Of a stretch of DNA of 64,000 nucleotides, positions 25,306-33,731 are shown in pieces. Origin of the DNA: JADJRH01 sp046351455 (GTDB taxonomy: Bacteria; Myxococcota_A; Polyangia; Polyangiales; Polyangiaceae). The notes below the pieces were generated by a model. It made no database searches and was not told where the DNA came from. It saw only the letters and a program-made list of their open reading frames with translations. Numbering within the stretch: the stretch's first letter is position 1; the number at the start of each line of letters is the position of its first letter. The stretch covers positions 173,428-237,427 of the forward strand of contig JAXLYM010000015.1 in assembly GCA_046351455.1 (NCBI GenBank), written 5' to 3'. A program made the position numbers and the translations under genes.

Positions 25306-27168
25306 TCAAGGCGCCGCCATCGACGCTGCCCGCGGCTGCAGGCGACTCTCCACCACGGAGACGGGCTTGGGGCGCCGCGCGACGCCGACGCGCTTCTCGA
25401 TCACCGTGTCTTCGATCACCAGCAGATCGAGCCCCGTCCCGAGGAAGCAGCGGATCGCGTCCTCCGGCGAAGAGACGATGGGCTCTCCGTTGATGTTGAA
25501 GCTCGTGTTGAGGAGCACCGGCACGCCCGTGAGCTCGTGGAACGAGCGCAGCAGCGCGTGGAACCGCGGGTCGTCCTCGCGCGCCACCGTCTGCACGCGG
25601 GCCGTCCCGTCCACGTGCGTCACCGCCGGAATACGGCCGCGCATGGGCTCGCGCACCGGCACCGCGAAGAGCATGAACGGGCTCTCTCCGACGCCGCGGA
25701 GATCGAACCAGTCGTCCGCGTGCTCCATCATCACGGCCGGCGCGAAGGGGCGGAATCCCTCCCGCAGCTTCACCGCGGAGTTGACGCGCTCCTTCATGTC
25801 GGCGCGGCGCGGATCGGCGAGGATGCTGCGGTGTCCGAGCGCCCGCGGGCCCCACTCCCCACGTCCGTGGACGAGGCCGACGATCTTCCCCTCCGCGAGC
25901 GCCCGCGCCGTCGCGCCGAACACGTCGACCGGGCGGTGACACCGTATCTCGGGGCCGAGGCCGAGGATGGCGCGCGACAGGGCTCCGGACCCGTATTCGG
26001 GCCCCAGGAACACCGGGGCGCGCGGCGTCGTCACCCGCTCGCCCTTGAGGAGCACGTGGTAGCCGTAGAGCGCGGCGCCGAGCGCGGTCCCGGCGTCGTG
26101 CGCGGCCGGCTGCACCCACACGCGATCGAACATGCCGCTCCGAGCGATCTTGCCGTTCAAGGTGCAGTTGAGGGCCACGCCGCCCGCGAGGCAGAGGTTC
26201 CGCATCCCGGTGTCGAGCCGGGCGCGCGCGAGCATCTGCAGGACGACGCGCTCCAGCGCCTCTTGAAGCGCCGCCGCGACGTCCGCGTGCCGCTGGAGGA
26301 TGGGCTCCTCCGGGAGGCGCGCGGGCCCCAAGGTGTCCCGCATCTCCCTCGAATACATGCGTCCGTCGGGGAACAGCGCGTCCCGCACGATGAGCCACGA
26401 CAGCCAGTCCGGGTCCACCCAGAACGAGCCGTCCGGCAGCGTCTGCACGCGCGACTCGAAATACGAGCGGTAGCGCCCCGGATCCCCGTACGGCGCGAGC
26501 CCCATCACCTTGAAGTCGTCCCCGAAGCCGAAGCCGAGGAACCGAGTCATGCAGCCGTAGAGATATCCGACGCTGTTCGGCGCGTAGAGCTGCTTGAGCA
26601 CGCGGAGCCGCGAGCCCTGCCCCACGCAGACCATGCACGAGGCGGCCTCTCCTTGTCCGTCGATCGTGAAGCAGAGAGCCTCTTCGAACGGGGACGGGTA
26701 AAAGGCGCTCGCGGCGTGGCAGAGGTGGTGCGGCACCGGCCGGAAGCGCCCGGGCTCCGGCAGCATCTCCATCCTCTTCGCGAAGGACCGCGCCGGCCGC
26801 GCGTCGTCGATCCCCGTGAGGCGGTTCAGGCGCCGCATGAAGCCGAGAGAGGCCTTGTACGCGAGCCGCGTGAAGGGGGCCATTCGCTCCTTGTTCGCGT
26901 CCAGCATGTCGGACGAGAAGAGCTGCGAAGGGCACGTGTAATAGCAGACGAGCGAGAGATCCGAGGCGTCCCGCGCGCCGGCCATGCGCATCGCGTACTC
27001 GATGGCTCGGCGCGGGAACTTGCCAGTGTGCTTCTCCCGCGTGAAGCGCTCTTCTTCGCAGGCGGCGATCACCTTGCCGTCCACCACCATCGCAGCGGCC
27101 GAGTCGTGACTCGTGCCCACGCCCGCTGCGTAACCGTCCACTCCGCCGCTATATCCAAGGACGCGCAT
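25306..27168 (-). CDS. NodU/CmcH-family O-carbamoyltransferase
   Basis: Transfers a carbamoyl group from carbamoyl phosphate to a hydroxyl of a sugar or natural product, via a carbamoyl-adenylate. The 620-residue protein has the Kae1/YrdC-related layout of the family: an N-terminal ASKHA-type half with SHDSAAAMVVDGKVIAACEEERFTREKH (in parts), the metal-binding HHLCHAASAFY, FTIDGQGEAASCM, GGVALNCTLNGK, and the C-terminal half with GRGEWGPRALGHRSILADPR, FRPFAPAV and LNTSFNINGEPI. ATG at 27168 has a GGAG site upstream. No biosynthetic cluster adjoins it, so the acceptor is unknown. Confidence 0.92.
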   Translation of the reverse strand: MRVLGYSGGVDGYAAGVGTSHDSAAAMVVDGKVIAACEEERFTREKHTGKFPRRAIEYAMRMAGARDASDLSLVCYYTCPSQLFSSDMLDANKERMAPFTRLAYKASLGFMRRLNRLTGIDDARPARSFAKRMEMLPEPGRFRPVPHHLCHAASAFYPSPFEEALCFTIDGQGEAASCMVCVGQGSRLRVLKQLYAPNSVGYLYGCMTRFLGFGFGDDFKVMGLAPYGDPGRYRSYFESRVQTLPDGSFWVDPDWLSWLIVRDALFPDGRMYSREMRDTLGPARLPEEPILQRHADVAAALQEALERVVLQMLARARLDTGMRNLCLAGGVALNCTLNGKIARSGMFDRVWVQPAAHDAGTALGAALYGYHVLLKGERVTTPRAPVFLGPEYGSGALSRAILGLGPEIRCHRPVDVFGATARALAEGKIVGLVHGRGEWGPRALGHRSILADPRRADMKERVNSAVKLREGFRPFAPAVMMEHADDWFDLRGVGESPFMLFAVPVREPMRGRIPAVTHVDGTARVQTVAREDDPRFHALLRSFHELTGVPVLLNTSFNINGEPIVSSPEDAIRCFLGTGLDLLVIEDTVIEKRVGVARRPKPVSVVESRLQPRAASMAAP

Positions 27169-27371
27169 GCGATCTCCCTCCCCCGAACTGCCCTGTGCAG
27201 AGAGGCTTAGAAGGGTTCCCGCCTTTGTCAAGGAAACCGGATCCGCCGGACGGCTCCGCCGATTTCATGACGGCGGGTGCGTGTTTCTGTAACGTTCGTC
27301 TTCGGCCGCGCGCAGCGCCAGAGACGGAATCGTTTTCGACGCCGCGGCGGACGGAAGGAGAATACCAAGCG

Positions 27372-27956
27372 ATGAGTGCTCGTACGATGCGCCTCGGGTT
27401 CGCCGTGGCCGCCCTCGTCGGGTGGCTTTCTGCGAGCGGGCCCGCCCTCGCCGACGGCCCGGCGGCCCACCCCACCGGCAAACCGGCCGACAAGGGCGCG
27501 AAGCCCGATGACAAGGGCAGACCCGAAGACAAGGGCAAGCCCGGCGACAAGGGTGAGAAGGGCAAGGACGACAAGGACAAGCCCTCTCCGAGCGGTAAGC
27601 CCGACGAAGGCCCCGCCGCGTCCGGCGCCCCGTCCGCGAGCGCCGCCGCGAACGCGCCCGGCAAGGACCCCGAGAAAGAGAAGGCCGACCGGAAAGAGCG
27701 CGCCAAGAAGCAGCGCGACGAGGTGAAGGCCAAGGTCAAGGAGAAGCTCAAGAACCAGCCCATGGCGCAGGCCATGAAAGAGGAGCTTTCGCGCCACGCC
27801 CGCCGCGTCGCCCGTATTCAGCGCGTCAAGGAAGTGGCCCAAGGCGAGAAGGACGACGACTCCGTGGCCCGCGCCGACAAGCTCCTCGCGAAGGAGAACG
27901 AGCGGCACGACAAGTGGATGGCCAGCTACGACGCGGACAAAGGCGGTGCGAAATGA
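27372..27956 (+). CDS. small secreted charged protein, unknown function
   Basis: A 194-residue protein with a signal peptide (LGFAVAALVGWLSASGPALA) and a strongly charged, Lys/Asp/Gly/Pro-rich low-complexity half (repeating DKGKP-like units), followed by a helical, Lys/Glu-rich C-terminal half that is likely a coiled coil. A purine-rich AAGGAG lies upstream of ATG 27372. The stop overlaps the next start as ATGA, so the two products are coupled. No family is recognised. Confidence 0.7.
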   Translation: MSARTMRLGFAVAALVGWLSASGPALADGPAAHPTGKPADKGAKPDDKGRPEDKGKPGDKGEKGKDDKDKPSPSGKPDEGPAASGAPSASAAANAPGKDPEKEKADRKERAKKQRDEVKAKVKEKLKNQPMAQAMKEELSRHARRVARIQRVKEVAQGEKDDDSVARADKLLAKENERHDKWMASYDADKGGAK

Positions 27957-28204
27957 AGACTCCCCTCCTGGCCCTCGCGCTCGGCGTCGCGCTCGCGGCG
28001 ATCGGCTGCGGTGACTCCACGCCTGCGTCCGGTTCGGCTTCCGGATCGGGCGCGCCCGCTCCGTCCGGCACCGCCGTGGCGCTCTCCGACTCCGATGTTC
28101 CGGTGCCCGCCGACTTCGAGGAAGAGGCCGCGCAGAAGATCAGCAACGCGAACTACAAGGGTGAGCTCGACTCGCTCGAAAAAGAAGTCGACTCGACCAA
28201 GTGA
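27953..28204 (+). CDS. small lipoprotein, unknown function
   Basis: An 83-residue protein with a type II signal (LLALALGVALAAIGCGD) and a short Ser/Gly/Ala/Pro linker, ending in an acidic helix (ADFEEEAAQKISNANYKGEL). Coupled by ATGA to the charged secreted protein before it, so they may interact in the envelope. A perfect stem-loop follows the stop codon within 5 nt. Confidence 0.7.
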   Translation: MKTPLLALALGVALAAIGCGDSTPASGSASGSGAPAPSGTAVALSDSDVPVPADFEEEAAQKISNANYKGELDSLEKEVDSTK

Positions 28205-28208
28205 CATC

Positions 28209-28228
28209 GTCGCGGCGCCAGCCGCGAC
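28209..28228 (+). terminator. stem-loop after the small lipoprotein gene
   Basis: GTCGCGGC, GCCA, GCCGCGAC: a perfect 8-bp stem with a 4-nt loop, directly after the stop and 90 nt before the type VI-associated operon. There is no T-run, so termination is inferred only from position. Confidence 0.5.
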
Positions 28229-28318
28229 ATCCTCTCGTCATCGCTCCGAGCGTCATCGATCGGCCCTGGATCGCCGCTCGTCTCGTGTAGGATGGGGCCC
28301 CCGCGCGGTGGCGCACCC

Positions 28319-29419
28319 ATGACCTACCAGGGCTTCCTCAATACGACGCCGCTCACGGCGGGGATGTTCGTGATGCCGGACGAGACCGGCGCGATGACGC
28401 TCGTCGTGATCGCGAAGGCCACGTACCGCATCCACGCGGGCCGCGCGCCGCGCCTCCCCCACGAATCGACCGGCCTCGCCTTCGCCGACGAACAGGAGCC
28501 GATCCTCACCGCCGCGACGCACACCGGGGAGCCGGGGTCGTCCAGCCTGCGCCGCGAGCACGAGGTCGTGATCGACAAACCGCTCGTCGACGTGGTGCTC
28601 CTCGGCCACGCGTACCCCGAGCACGCGCGCGACACGTCGGTCGACGTCACCTTGCGCGCGGGGCCGCTCAGGAAGACGGTGCGCGCGTTCGGGGCCCGCA
28701 AGTGGAAGAGCGCGCTCGGGCCGCCGAAGCTGAGCGCGCCCGCGCCGATCGACCGCGTGCCGCTCACGTTCGAGCGCGCGTACGGCGGATGGGATCGCCG
28801 CGCCGAGAGCCCGGAGGACCACCGCTGCGATCCGCGCAACCCCGTGGGCGTGGGCTTCTTCGAGATCGATCCGGCGCGCGGAAACGTCGCGTTCGAAGGC
28901 CTCGACGGCGCGCTCGCGCCCGATCTCGAGGATCCCGCGCGGCCCATCAAATCGATCCTGGATCGGCCCGCGCCGGTGGCGTTCGGCTTCGTCGCGCCGA
29001 GCTGGGCGCCGCGGCAGAGGCTCGCCGGCACGTTCGACGAGGCGTGGCGCGCGTCGCGTTTCCCCTTGCCGCCGGCCGATTTCCAGCGCGCGCACCACAA
29101 CGCCGCGCCGGCGGATCAGCAGGTGCGCGACCTGCCCGCGGGCGCCCCGGTGGAGATCGCGAACGTCTCGCCGAGCGGCCCCCTCGCCTTCGATTTGCCG
29201 CGGTTCGCGCTCGCGGGGAGCGTGCTCGTGGACGGCAAGGAGAGCGCCGCGCCGATGCGCCTCGACACGCTGGTGATCGACGCCGACGCGATGCGCGTGC
29301 ACACGGTGCTGCGAGCGTCGTTCCGCGTGCACCGGAAGCTCCACGATCTCTCGTGGGCGCGCCTCGGGGACGCGAAGGACGTGAGCCCGCGGGCCGAAAT
29401 GAAGGGAGCCGCGCGATGA
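28319..29419 (+). CDS. DUF2169 family protein, type VI secretion accessory
   Basis: A 366-residue protein that matches the DUF2169 family: N-terminal LVVIAKATYRIHAG, a central RKTVRAFGARKWKSALG, and the family signature PLTFERAYGG followed by ENPVG-like RNPVGVGF. DUF2169 proteins occur with VgrG and PAAR genes and are thought to act as adaptors or chaperones for type VI effector loading. It is the first gene of the six-gene operon, with ATGA overlap to the next. I use ATG 28319; an in-frame ATG at 28292 is possible. Confidence 0.85.
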   Translation: MTYQGFLNTTPLTAGMFVMPDETGAMTLVVIAKATYRIHAGRAPRLPHESTGLAFADEQEPILTAATHTGEPGSSSLRREHEVVIDKPLVDVVLLGHAYPEHARDTSVDVTLRAGPLRKTVRAFGARKWKSALGPPKLSAPAPIDRVPLTFERAYGGWDRRAESPEDHRCDPRNPVGVGFFEIDPARGNVAFEGLDGALAPDLEDPARPIKSILDRPAPVAFGFVAPSWAPRQRLAGTFDEAWRASRFPLPPADFQRAHHNAAPADQQVRDLPAGAPVEIANVSPSGPLAFDLPRFALAGSVLVDGKESAAPMRLDTLVIDADAMRVHTVLRASFRVHRKLHDLSWARLGDAKDVSPRAEMKGAAR

Positions 29420-30468
29420 GCGCCGCCACGCCTGCCCCCGTCATGACGGTGCGCGCCGTCGGGATGACGACGCCGCTCGGAGACGGCCTCGACGCTTCGT
29501 GCGCCGCCTTGCGAGCGGGCCTGTCGCGCTTCCGCGAGATGCCGTGGATCGCGCTGGAGAGCCCGGAAAAGAAGCCGATCGTGCCGGTCGGCGCGACCGT
29601 GTTCGAGGAGGGGCGCCGCGGCCTCGGGAGGCTCGTGGACCTCGCGGCGAGCGCGCTCGCGGACATGCTGGCGCGCGCGGAGACGACGGCGAACGATCTC
29701 GCGACGGCCGGGATGTACGCCGCGATCGGCGAGCAAAACCGGCCCGGATTGGATCCGCGCGTCGCCTCCGATCTCGGTCCGCGGCTCGCGGAGCGGCTCG
29801 GTCTCCGGTGCGCGCACGGGATGACGGTGGTCGCCGAAGGGCACGCGGGCTTCGTGGAGGCGCTGTCGCGCGCCGCGCGCGATCTGGCTCAAAAGAAGGT
29901 GCCGCGCGCGATCGTCGGCGGCGTGGACGCGCTCACCGACGACGCGACGGTCGCGTGGCTCCACGGCGCGCGGCGCATCAAGGCGGGCGATCGTCCGGTC
30001 GGCCTCTTCCCAGGCGAGGGCGCGGCCTTCGCGCTCTTGACGCCCGGGAAAACGCCGGGCGCCATCACGATCGCGGGCGCCGTCACCACGACGGAGAGCG
30101 CCACGTTCGATCGCGACACGCCGTGCATCGGGACGGGGCTCGGCGACGCGATCCGCCGCACGCGCCTCGCGCTCGAGGACGGGGCGGAGATCGGGCTCGT
30201 GGTGAGCGACATGAACGGGGAGGTCTATCGGTCGGAGGAGATCGGATACGCCTTCACGCGCGCGCTCGCGAAGACGCAATTCCGGCTGTGGCACGCGGCG
30301 GACGCGATCGGCGACACCGGGGCTGCGGCGCCCGCGATCGGCCTCGGGATGGCCGCGCGCGCATTGCAACGTGGTTATGCGCGGACGGGGGCGGCGCTCG
30401 TGCTGGCCTCGTCGGACGGGGGGCTGCGCGGGTCCTTCGCCGTGCAGAAGAACAACGAGAAAGGGTGA
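29416..30468 (+). CDS. beta-ketoacyl-synthase-like protein lacking the catalytic Cys
   Basis: A 350-residue thiolase-fold protein like those annotated as 3-oxoacyl-ACP synthase within type VI secretion loci. The fold is visible from VGMTTPLGDGLDASCAALRAG, AIVGGVDALTDDATVAWL, LFPGEGAAFALL and AIGDTGAAAPAIGLGMAARAL. At the place where a true ketosynthase has its active-site Cys (after LRCAHGMTVVAEGHAGFVEAL, in parts) there is GHAG with no Cys, so condensation is unlikely. A structural or carrier-binding role in effector handling is more plausible. ATGA coupling on the upstream side supports a shared function. Confidence 0.8.
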   Translation: MSAATPAPVMTVRAVGMTTPLGDGLDASCAALRAGLSRFREMPWIALESPEKKPIVPVGATVFEEGRRGLGRLVDLAASALADMLARAETTANDLATAGMYAAIGEQNRPGLDPRVASDLGPRLAERLGLRCAHGMTVVAEGHAGFVEALSRAARDLAQKKVPRAIVGGVDALTDDATVAWLHGARRIKAGDRPVGLFPGEGAAFALLTPGKTPGAITIAGAVTTTESATFDRDTPCIGTGLGDAIRRTRLALEDGAEIGLVVSDMNGEVYRSEEIGYAFTRALAKTQFRLWHAADAIGDTGAAAPAIGLGMAARALQRGYARTGAALVLASSDGGLRGSFAVQKNNEKG

Positions 30469-30474
30469 GCGAGA

Positions 30475-30894
30475 ATGCCTGTCACCGTCGGCGTCAACTC
30501 CCTCTCCGTCGTGCACGCGGCCAGCATGGGAGTCACCACGGCCTTCCCGGATACGTGCCTGACGCCGTCTCCGGCGGGCCCCGTGCCCATCCCCTACCCC
30601 AACGTGGCCATGTCGAGCGACACGGCGCAGGGCAGCACGCAGGTCAAGTGTGACGGAAACCCCATCTGCCTCGCGGACTCCAACTTCGCGATGAGCACCG
30701 GCGACGAAGCCGGATCGGCCGGCGGCGGCGTCGCCTCGGGCGTCATCAAGATGAAGGCCGAGTTCGTCATGTATTCTTTCGACGTCAAGGTCGAGGGCAA
30801 GAACGTCGCCCGCGCCCTCGACCCGATGCTCCACAACAACAAGAACACGCCCCCGTCACCCGTGATTCAGGGGCCCATCATCGTGGTGGTCTGA
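30475..30894 (+). CDS. DUF4150 PAAR-like tip protein
   Basis: A 139-residue protein of the PAAR-like DUF4150 family, which sharpens the tip of a VgrG spike. The features are the DTCLTPSPAGPVPIPYPN segment, the metal-site type CDGNPICLADSNFAMSTGDEAG, and GVIKMKAEFVMYSFDVKVEGKNVAR. There is no C-terminal toxin extension, so cargo would attach separately, perhaps through the DUF2169 protein. It starts 6 nt after the ketosynthase-like stop. Confidence 0.9.
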   Translation: MPVTVGVNSLSVVHAASMGVTTAFPDTCLTPSPAGPVPIPYPNVAMSSDTAQGSTQVKCDGNPICLADSNFAMSTGDEAGSAGGGVASGVIKMKAEFVMYSFDVKVEGKNVARALDPMLHNNKNTPPSPVIQGPIIVVV

Positions 30895-31734
30895 ATGGCA
30901 ATCTCCGAATCCGAGGTCCGCGCCGCCCGCGCGGAGCTCTCGGACCTCCAGAAAAAGCACATCGAGCAGCTCGGCTCCCCGTGCAACACCGCCCAATCCG
31001 TCGCGGCCTCCGGGCTCGAGGGGGCGTACCGTCTCCAGGCGATCTTGAGCTTCGTGAGCGAGGGAGACCGTGACGGCTTCTTCCACGCGATGTACCTCGC
31101 CGCGGCCGTGCGCAGGCGCTTCTTGCGGTGCGTGCGCCGCGGGATGCGGGCCCGCAAGTCGGACCTGCTCCTGAGCCGCGACGCCGGCATTCAAGAGGCC
31201 CTGTGCTCCGGGGAGGCGCGCGTGCTCCACGACCTCGTGCGGGACAAGCTCACGCTGGAGTCCGACCGCGATGAAGACAGCACGTATGCTCCGCTCTTCG
31301 CGCTCGGCGTCCGGCTCATGTGCATGGGCCAGCACGAGAAGGCGAAGGACCCGCTCCAGGCCTTCGAGCGCGAGCGCGGCGCCTCGATGGAGCCGCAGTC
31401 CCGGATCGCGCGGGCGGTGCTCGACAGCGATTTCGTCCTCTTCAACGACGGCCTCGCGGCGCTCCTCCGCGAGGGTGAAGCCGCGCTGTCCGCGGAGGAC
31501 GAGACGGTCCCCGGCGTGGAGCGGCTCCTGTCGGTCGAGGGCCTCGCGCTCGCGCGGCTCGGCGCGCTGTCCGGCATCCCCGTGACGGTGGAGAGCCCGC
31601 TGCTCCCGAAGGCGCTCCTCGGCGCGGCGAACAAGCCGTATCCAGACGAAGAGGTGCTGTGGCCGCCCGTCCCCGCGAGCTTCACGGACGCGCTCGGGGA
31701 CGCCGACTCGCTGATGGAGGAAGAGGCCGAATGA
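30895..31734 (+). CDS. Imm49-like immunity protein (tentative)
   Basis: A 279-residue helical protein. The C-terminal stretch SVEGLALARLGALSGIPVTVESPLLPKALL (shown in parts: LALARLGALSGIP, VTVESPLLPK) resembles the end of Imm49 immunity proteins known from toxin loci of actinobacteria and other groups. The remainder is helical repeats with no signal peptide, as expected for a cytoplasmic antitoxin partner. It begins immediately after the DUF4150 stop (TGA-ATG) and is ATGA-coupled to the DUF6484 gene. If right, its toxin is not visible beside it. It could instead be a structural accessory protein. Confidence 0.5.
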   Translation: MAISESEVRAARAELSDLQKKHIEQLGSPCNTAQSVAASGLEGAYRLQAILSFVSEGDRDGFFHAMYLAAAVRRRFLRCVRRGMRARKSDLLLSRDAGIQEALCSGEARVLHDLVRDKLTLESDRDEDSTYAPLFALGVRLMCMGQHEKAKDPLQAFERERGASMEPQSRIARAVLDSDFVLFNDGLAALLREGEAALSAEDETVPGVERLLSVEGLALARLGALSGIPVTVESPLLPKALLGAANKPYPDEEVLWPPVPASFTDALGDADSLMEEEAE

Positions 31735-32435
31735 AGGACCGCGCGCGCCCCGCCCCGGAGCCGCTCCGCGAGCCGCTGCCCGCCGCACGACCGGCGACGG
31801 TGGAGACGATCGAGCTGCCCGAGGCCGCCGCGCACCCGGTCACGGAGGGCCGAGCCCACGCGGGGGCGGAGGCTCGCATCCTGGCGCCGCGGACAGGGTA
31901 CATCGTGGGATTGGAAGGGGGGCAGTTGCAGGTGGACTATCCGGGCAACACGAAGGGTCCCCTCCCCGCCCGCAGCACCGTTCGAATGGACGCAAAGACC
32001 GCGCTGGAAGCGGCCGTGTCGCGGCGAGGCGCCGTGCTCGTGTTCGACGACGGGGATCCGCGCGCGCCGATCGTGGTAGGCCTCCTGGAGCCGCCGATCA
32101 CGACGCTCATCGATCTCGTGCTGGAAGGCTCGCCGTCGGACGCCGGGGAGCCAGACAGCCACTCTGCGACAGACGCCAACAGCCACTCTGCGGCGGCTGC
32201 AAACAGTCACTCTGCAGCGGACGCAAACAGCCATTCTCCGGCGACCGCGACCGCGACCGCGACGGCGGACGGGAAGCGCGTCGTCGTCGAGGGGGAGGAG
32301 GAGGTCAGTCTGCGCTGCGGGGAGGCCTCGATCACGCTGCGGCGCGACGGGCGGGTCGTCGTCCGCGGGGCGTACGTGGAGACCCACGCTTCGGGGACCA
32401 ATCGAATCAAGGGCGGCTCCGTCCGCATCAACTGA
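31731..32435 (+). CDS. DUF6484 spike-like protein with SHS-type repeats
   Basis: A 234-residue protein. The first part has an OB-like segment (GYIVGLEGGQLQVDYPGNT, then VVGLLEPP), typical of DUF6484. Residues about 142-173 are four tandem eight-residue units, mostly NSHSAAxA. The C-terminal part (EEVSLRCGEASITLRRDG then VRGAYVETHASGTNRIKGGS) matches VgrG/gp5-type beta-helical tips, in which Cys, Gly and RIKGGS are conserved. It probably forms a piece of an injection spike or tip adaptor. The ATG overlaps the previous stop. Confidence 0.75.
   Translation: MKDRARPAPEPLREPLPAARPATVETIELPEAAAHPVTEGRAHAGAEARILAPRTGYIVGLEGGQLQVDYPGNTKGPLPARSTVRMDAKTALEAAVSRRGAVLVFDDGDPRAPIVVGLLEPPITTLIDLVLEGSPSDAGEPDSHSATDANSHSAAAANSHSAADANSHSPATATATATADGKRVVVEGEEEVSLRCGEASITLRRDGRVVVRGAYVETHASGTNRIKGGSVRIN
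32154..32249 (+). repeat. four 24-nt in-frame tandem repeats inside the DUF6484 gene
   Basis: Each unit reads close to AACAGCCACTCTGCGGCG plus six bases. Synonymous differences among units show age, but the array is intact and codes for the Ser/His/Asn/Ala linker. The number could vary between strains. Confidence 0.8.
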
Positions 32436-32467
32436 CGATCTGGCGACAGGCCATCTGGAGAACCTGC

Positions 32468-33712
32468 ATGGGAGTCGTGTTCTGGGACGTCATCGAGGAG
32501 CACCTGGACGAGGCGGAGTTCCTCTGGGCCCAGTGGGAGCGCGCGCTCGGGGCCCACGACGACACGCTCGGCGGCGTCGAGGAGCGCATCGAAGAGCGGC
32601 TGTTCGCGAACGTCGACGGCCTCGTCTCCGGCGGCGAGCCCGTGCGGGAGAAGGTGCTGCTCCCCGCGCTCGAAGAGGCCGAGGGCCCCGCGCGGATCGC
32701 CGCGGCCTTCGCGCTCGCGACGTCCGGCCCGGCGGAGGCGCGCGCTCGGGTGATCGCGAAGCTCGGCGATCCGAAGGCCCGCGGAGACGTGGAGCGCGCG
32801 CTCGGCCTCGCGACGGCGGACGGCCTCACGGCGGCGCTGGTCGCGGCGCTGCACGGGGACGCGGTCGATCTGCGGTCCGGCGCGCTCTCGGTGCTCGCGT
32901 TCCGCGGAGAGGTGCCGCCGCTCGCGCCGGTGCTCGCCTCGGATCCGGACGACGTCGTGATCGCGACGCTCCGGAGCGCGGCGCTCACGGGCGATCGGGC
33001 GCAGGCGGCGCTCGCGAAGGACGCGCTCGGCGCGGCGGCCCCCGAGGTGCGCGCGGCCGCGATCGAAGCGGGCCTCACGCTCGGCCTCCCGGAGGCGTGG
33101 AGCGCGTGCCGGAAGCTCGTGGAGGGCGCCTCCGCGGAGACGCCGATCGAGCATCTTTCGAGGCCGCTCGCGTGGATCGCGATGGGCGGGGACGCGCGCG
33201 ACGTGGAGCTGCTCGTGTTCGCGCTCGGCCTCGGGCCGCACCGTGCGGCGGCGCTGCATGCGCTGGGCATTTCGGGTCGCGCGGCGGCCGCGGAGGCGTG
33301 CTTGAAATGGCTCGACGATCGCGATTCGGCCCCGCTCGCGGGGGACGCGTTCGTGGCGATCACGGGGATGCCGCTCGACCCCTCGATGAGCGCCCCGCAC
33401 GACGACGCGGACGACACGGTGGCGCGCCCGTTACCGCGGCTCGGGCGCGACGCCGTCGAAGCGTGGTGGTCCCAGAATCAGGGCCGTTTCCACCGCACGC
33501 GCCGCACGCTGCTCGGCCGCCCCGCGACCTTCGAGACGATCGCCTCCGTCCTCGCGACCGGCCCGATGCGCCGCCGCGCCCCGCTCGCCGAAGAGCTCCG
33601 CATCCGCAGCCGCGGCCGCGCAAGGTTGGAGACGCGCGCCTTCACCGCGCGCCAGCGCGCCGAAATGGCCCGTTTGACAGCGCCGGCGCTCGGGTTCGAT
33701 CAGCCATTTTAG
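32468..33712 (+). CDS. TIGR02270 family HEAT-repeat protein, type VI secretion-associated
   Basis: A 414-residue protein that opens with VIEEHLDEAEFLWAQWERAL and continues with HEAT-like Ala/Leu/Arg-rich helical pairs (ARIAAAFALATSGPAEARARV, DAVDLRSGALSVLAFRG), closing with AWWSQNQGRFHRTRRTLLGRPA, as in the TIGR02270 family found in DUF2169/DUF4150 loci. HEAT proteins of this kind probably act as scaffolds. It is the last gene of the operon, 32 nt after DUF6484. Repeat B3 follows its stop. Confidence 0.82.
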   Translation: MGVVFWDVIEEHLDEAEFLWAQWERALGAHDDTLGGVEERIEERLFANVDGLVSGGEPVREKVLLPALEEAEGPARIAAAFALATSGPAEARARVIAKLGDPKARGDVERALGLATADGLTAALVAALHGDAVDLRSGALSVLAFRGEVPPLAPVLASDPDDVVIATLRSAALTGDRAQAALAKDALGAAAPEVRAAAIEAGLTLGLPEAWSACRKLVEGASAETPIEHLSRPLAWIAMGGDARDVELLVFALGLGPHRAAALHALGISGRAAAAEACLKWLDDRDSAPLAGDAFVAITGMPLDPSMSAPHDDADDTVARPLPRLGRDAVEAWWSQNQGRFHRTRRTLLGRPATFETIASVLATGPMRRRAPLAEELRIRSRGRARLETRAFTARQRAEMARLTAPALGFDQPF

Positions 33713-33731
33713 TTGTATCCTGAATACGGGA

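Noticed and set aside
32154..32249. CRISPR-like array
   Set aside because: The units are 24-nt in-frame coding repeats without spacers.
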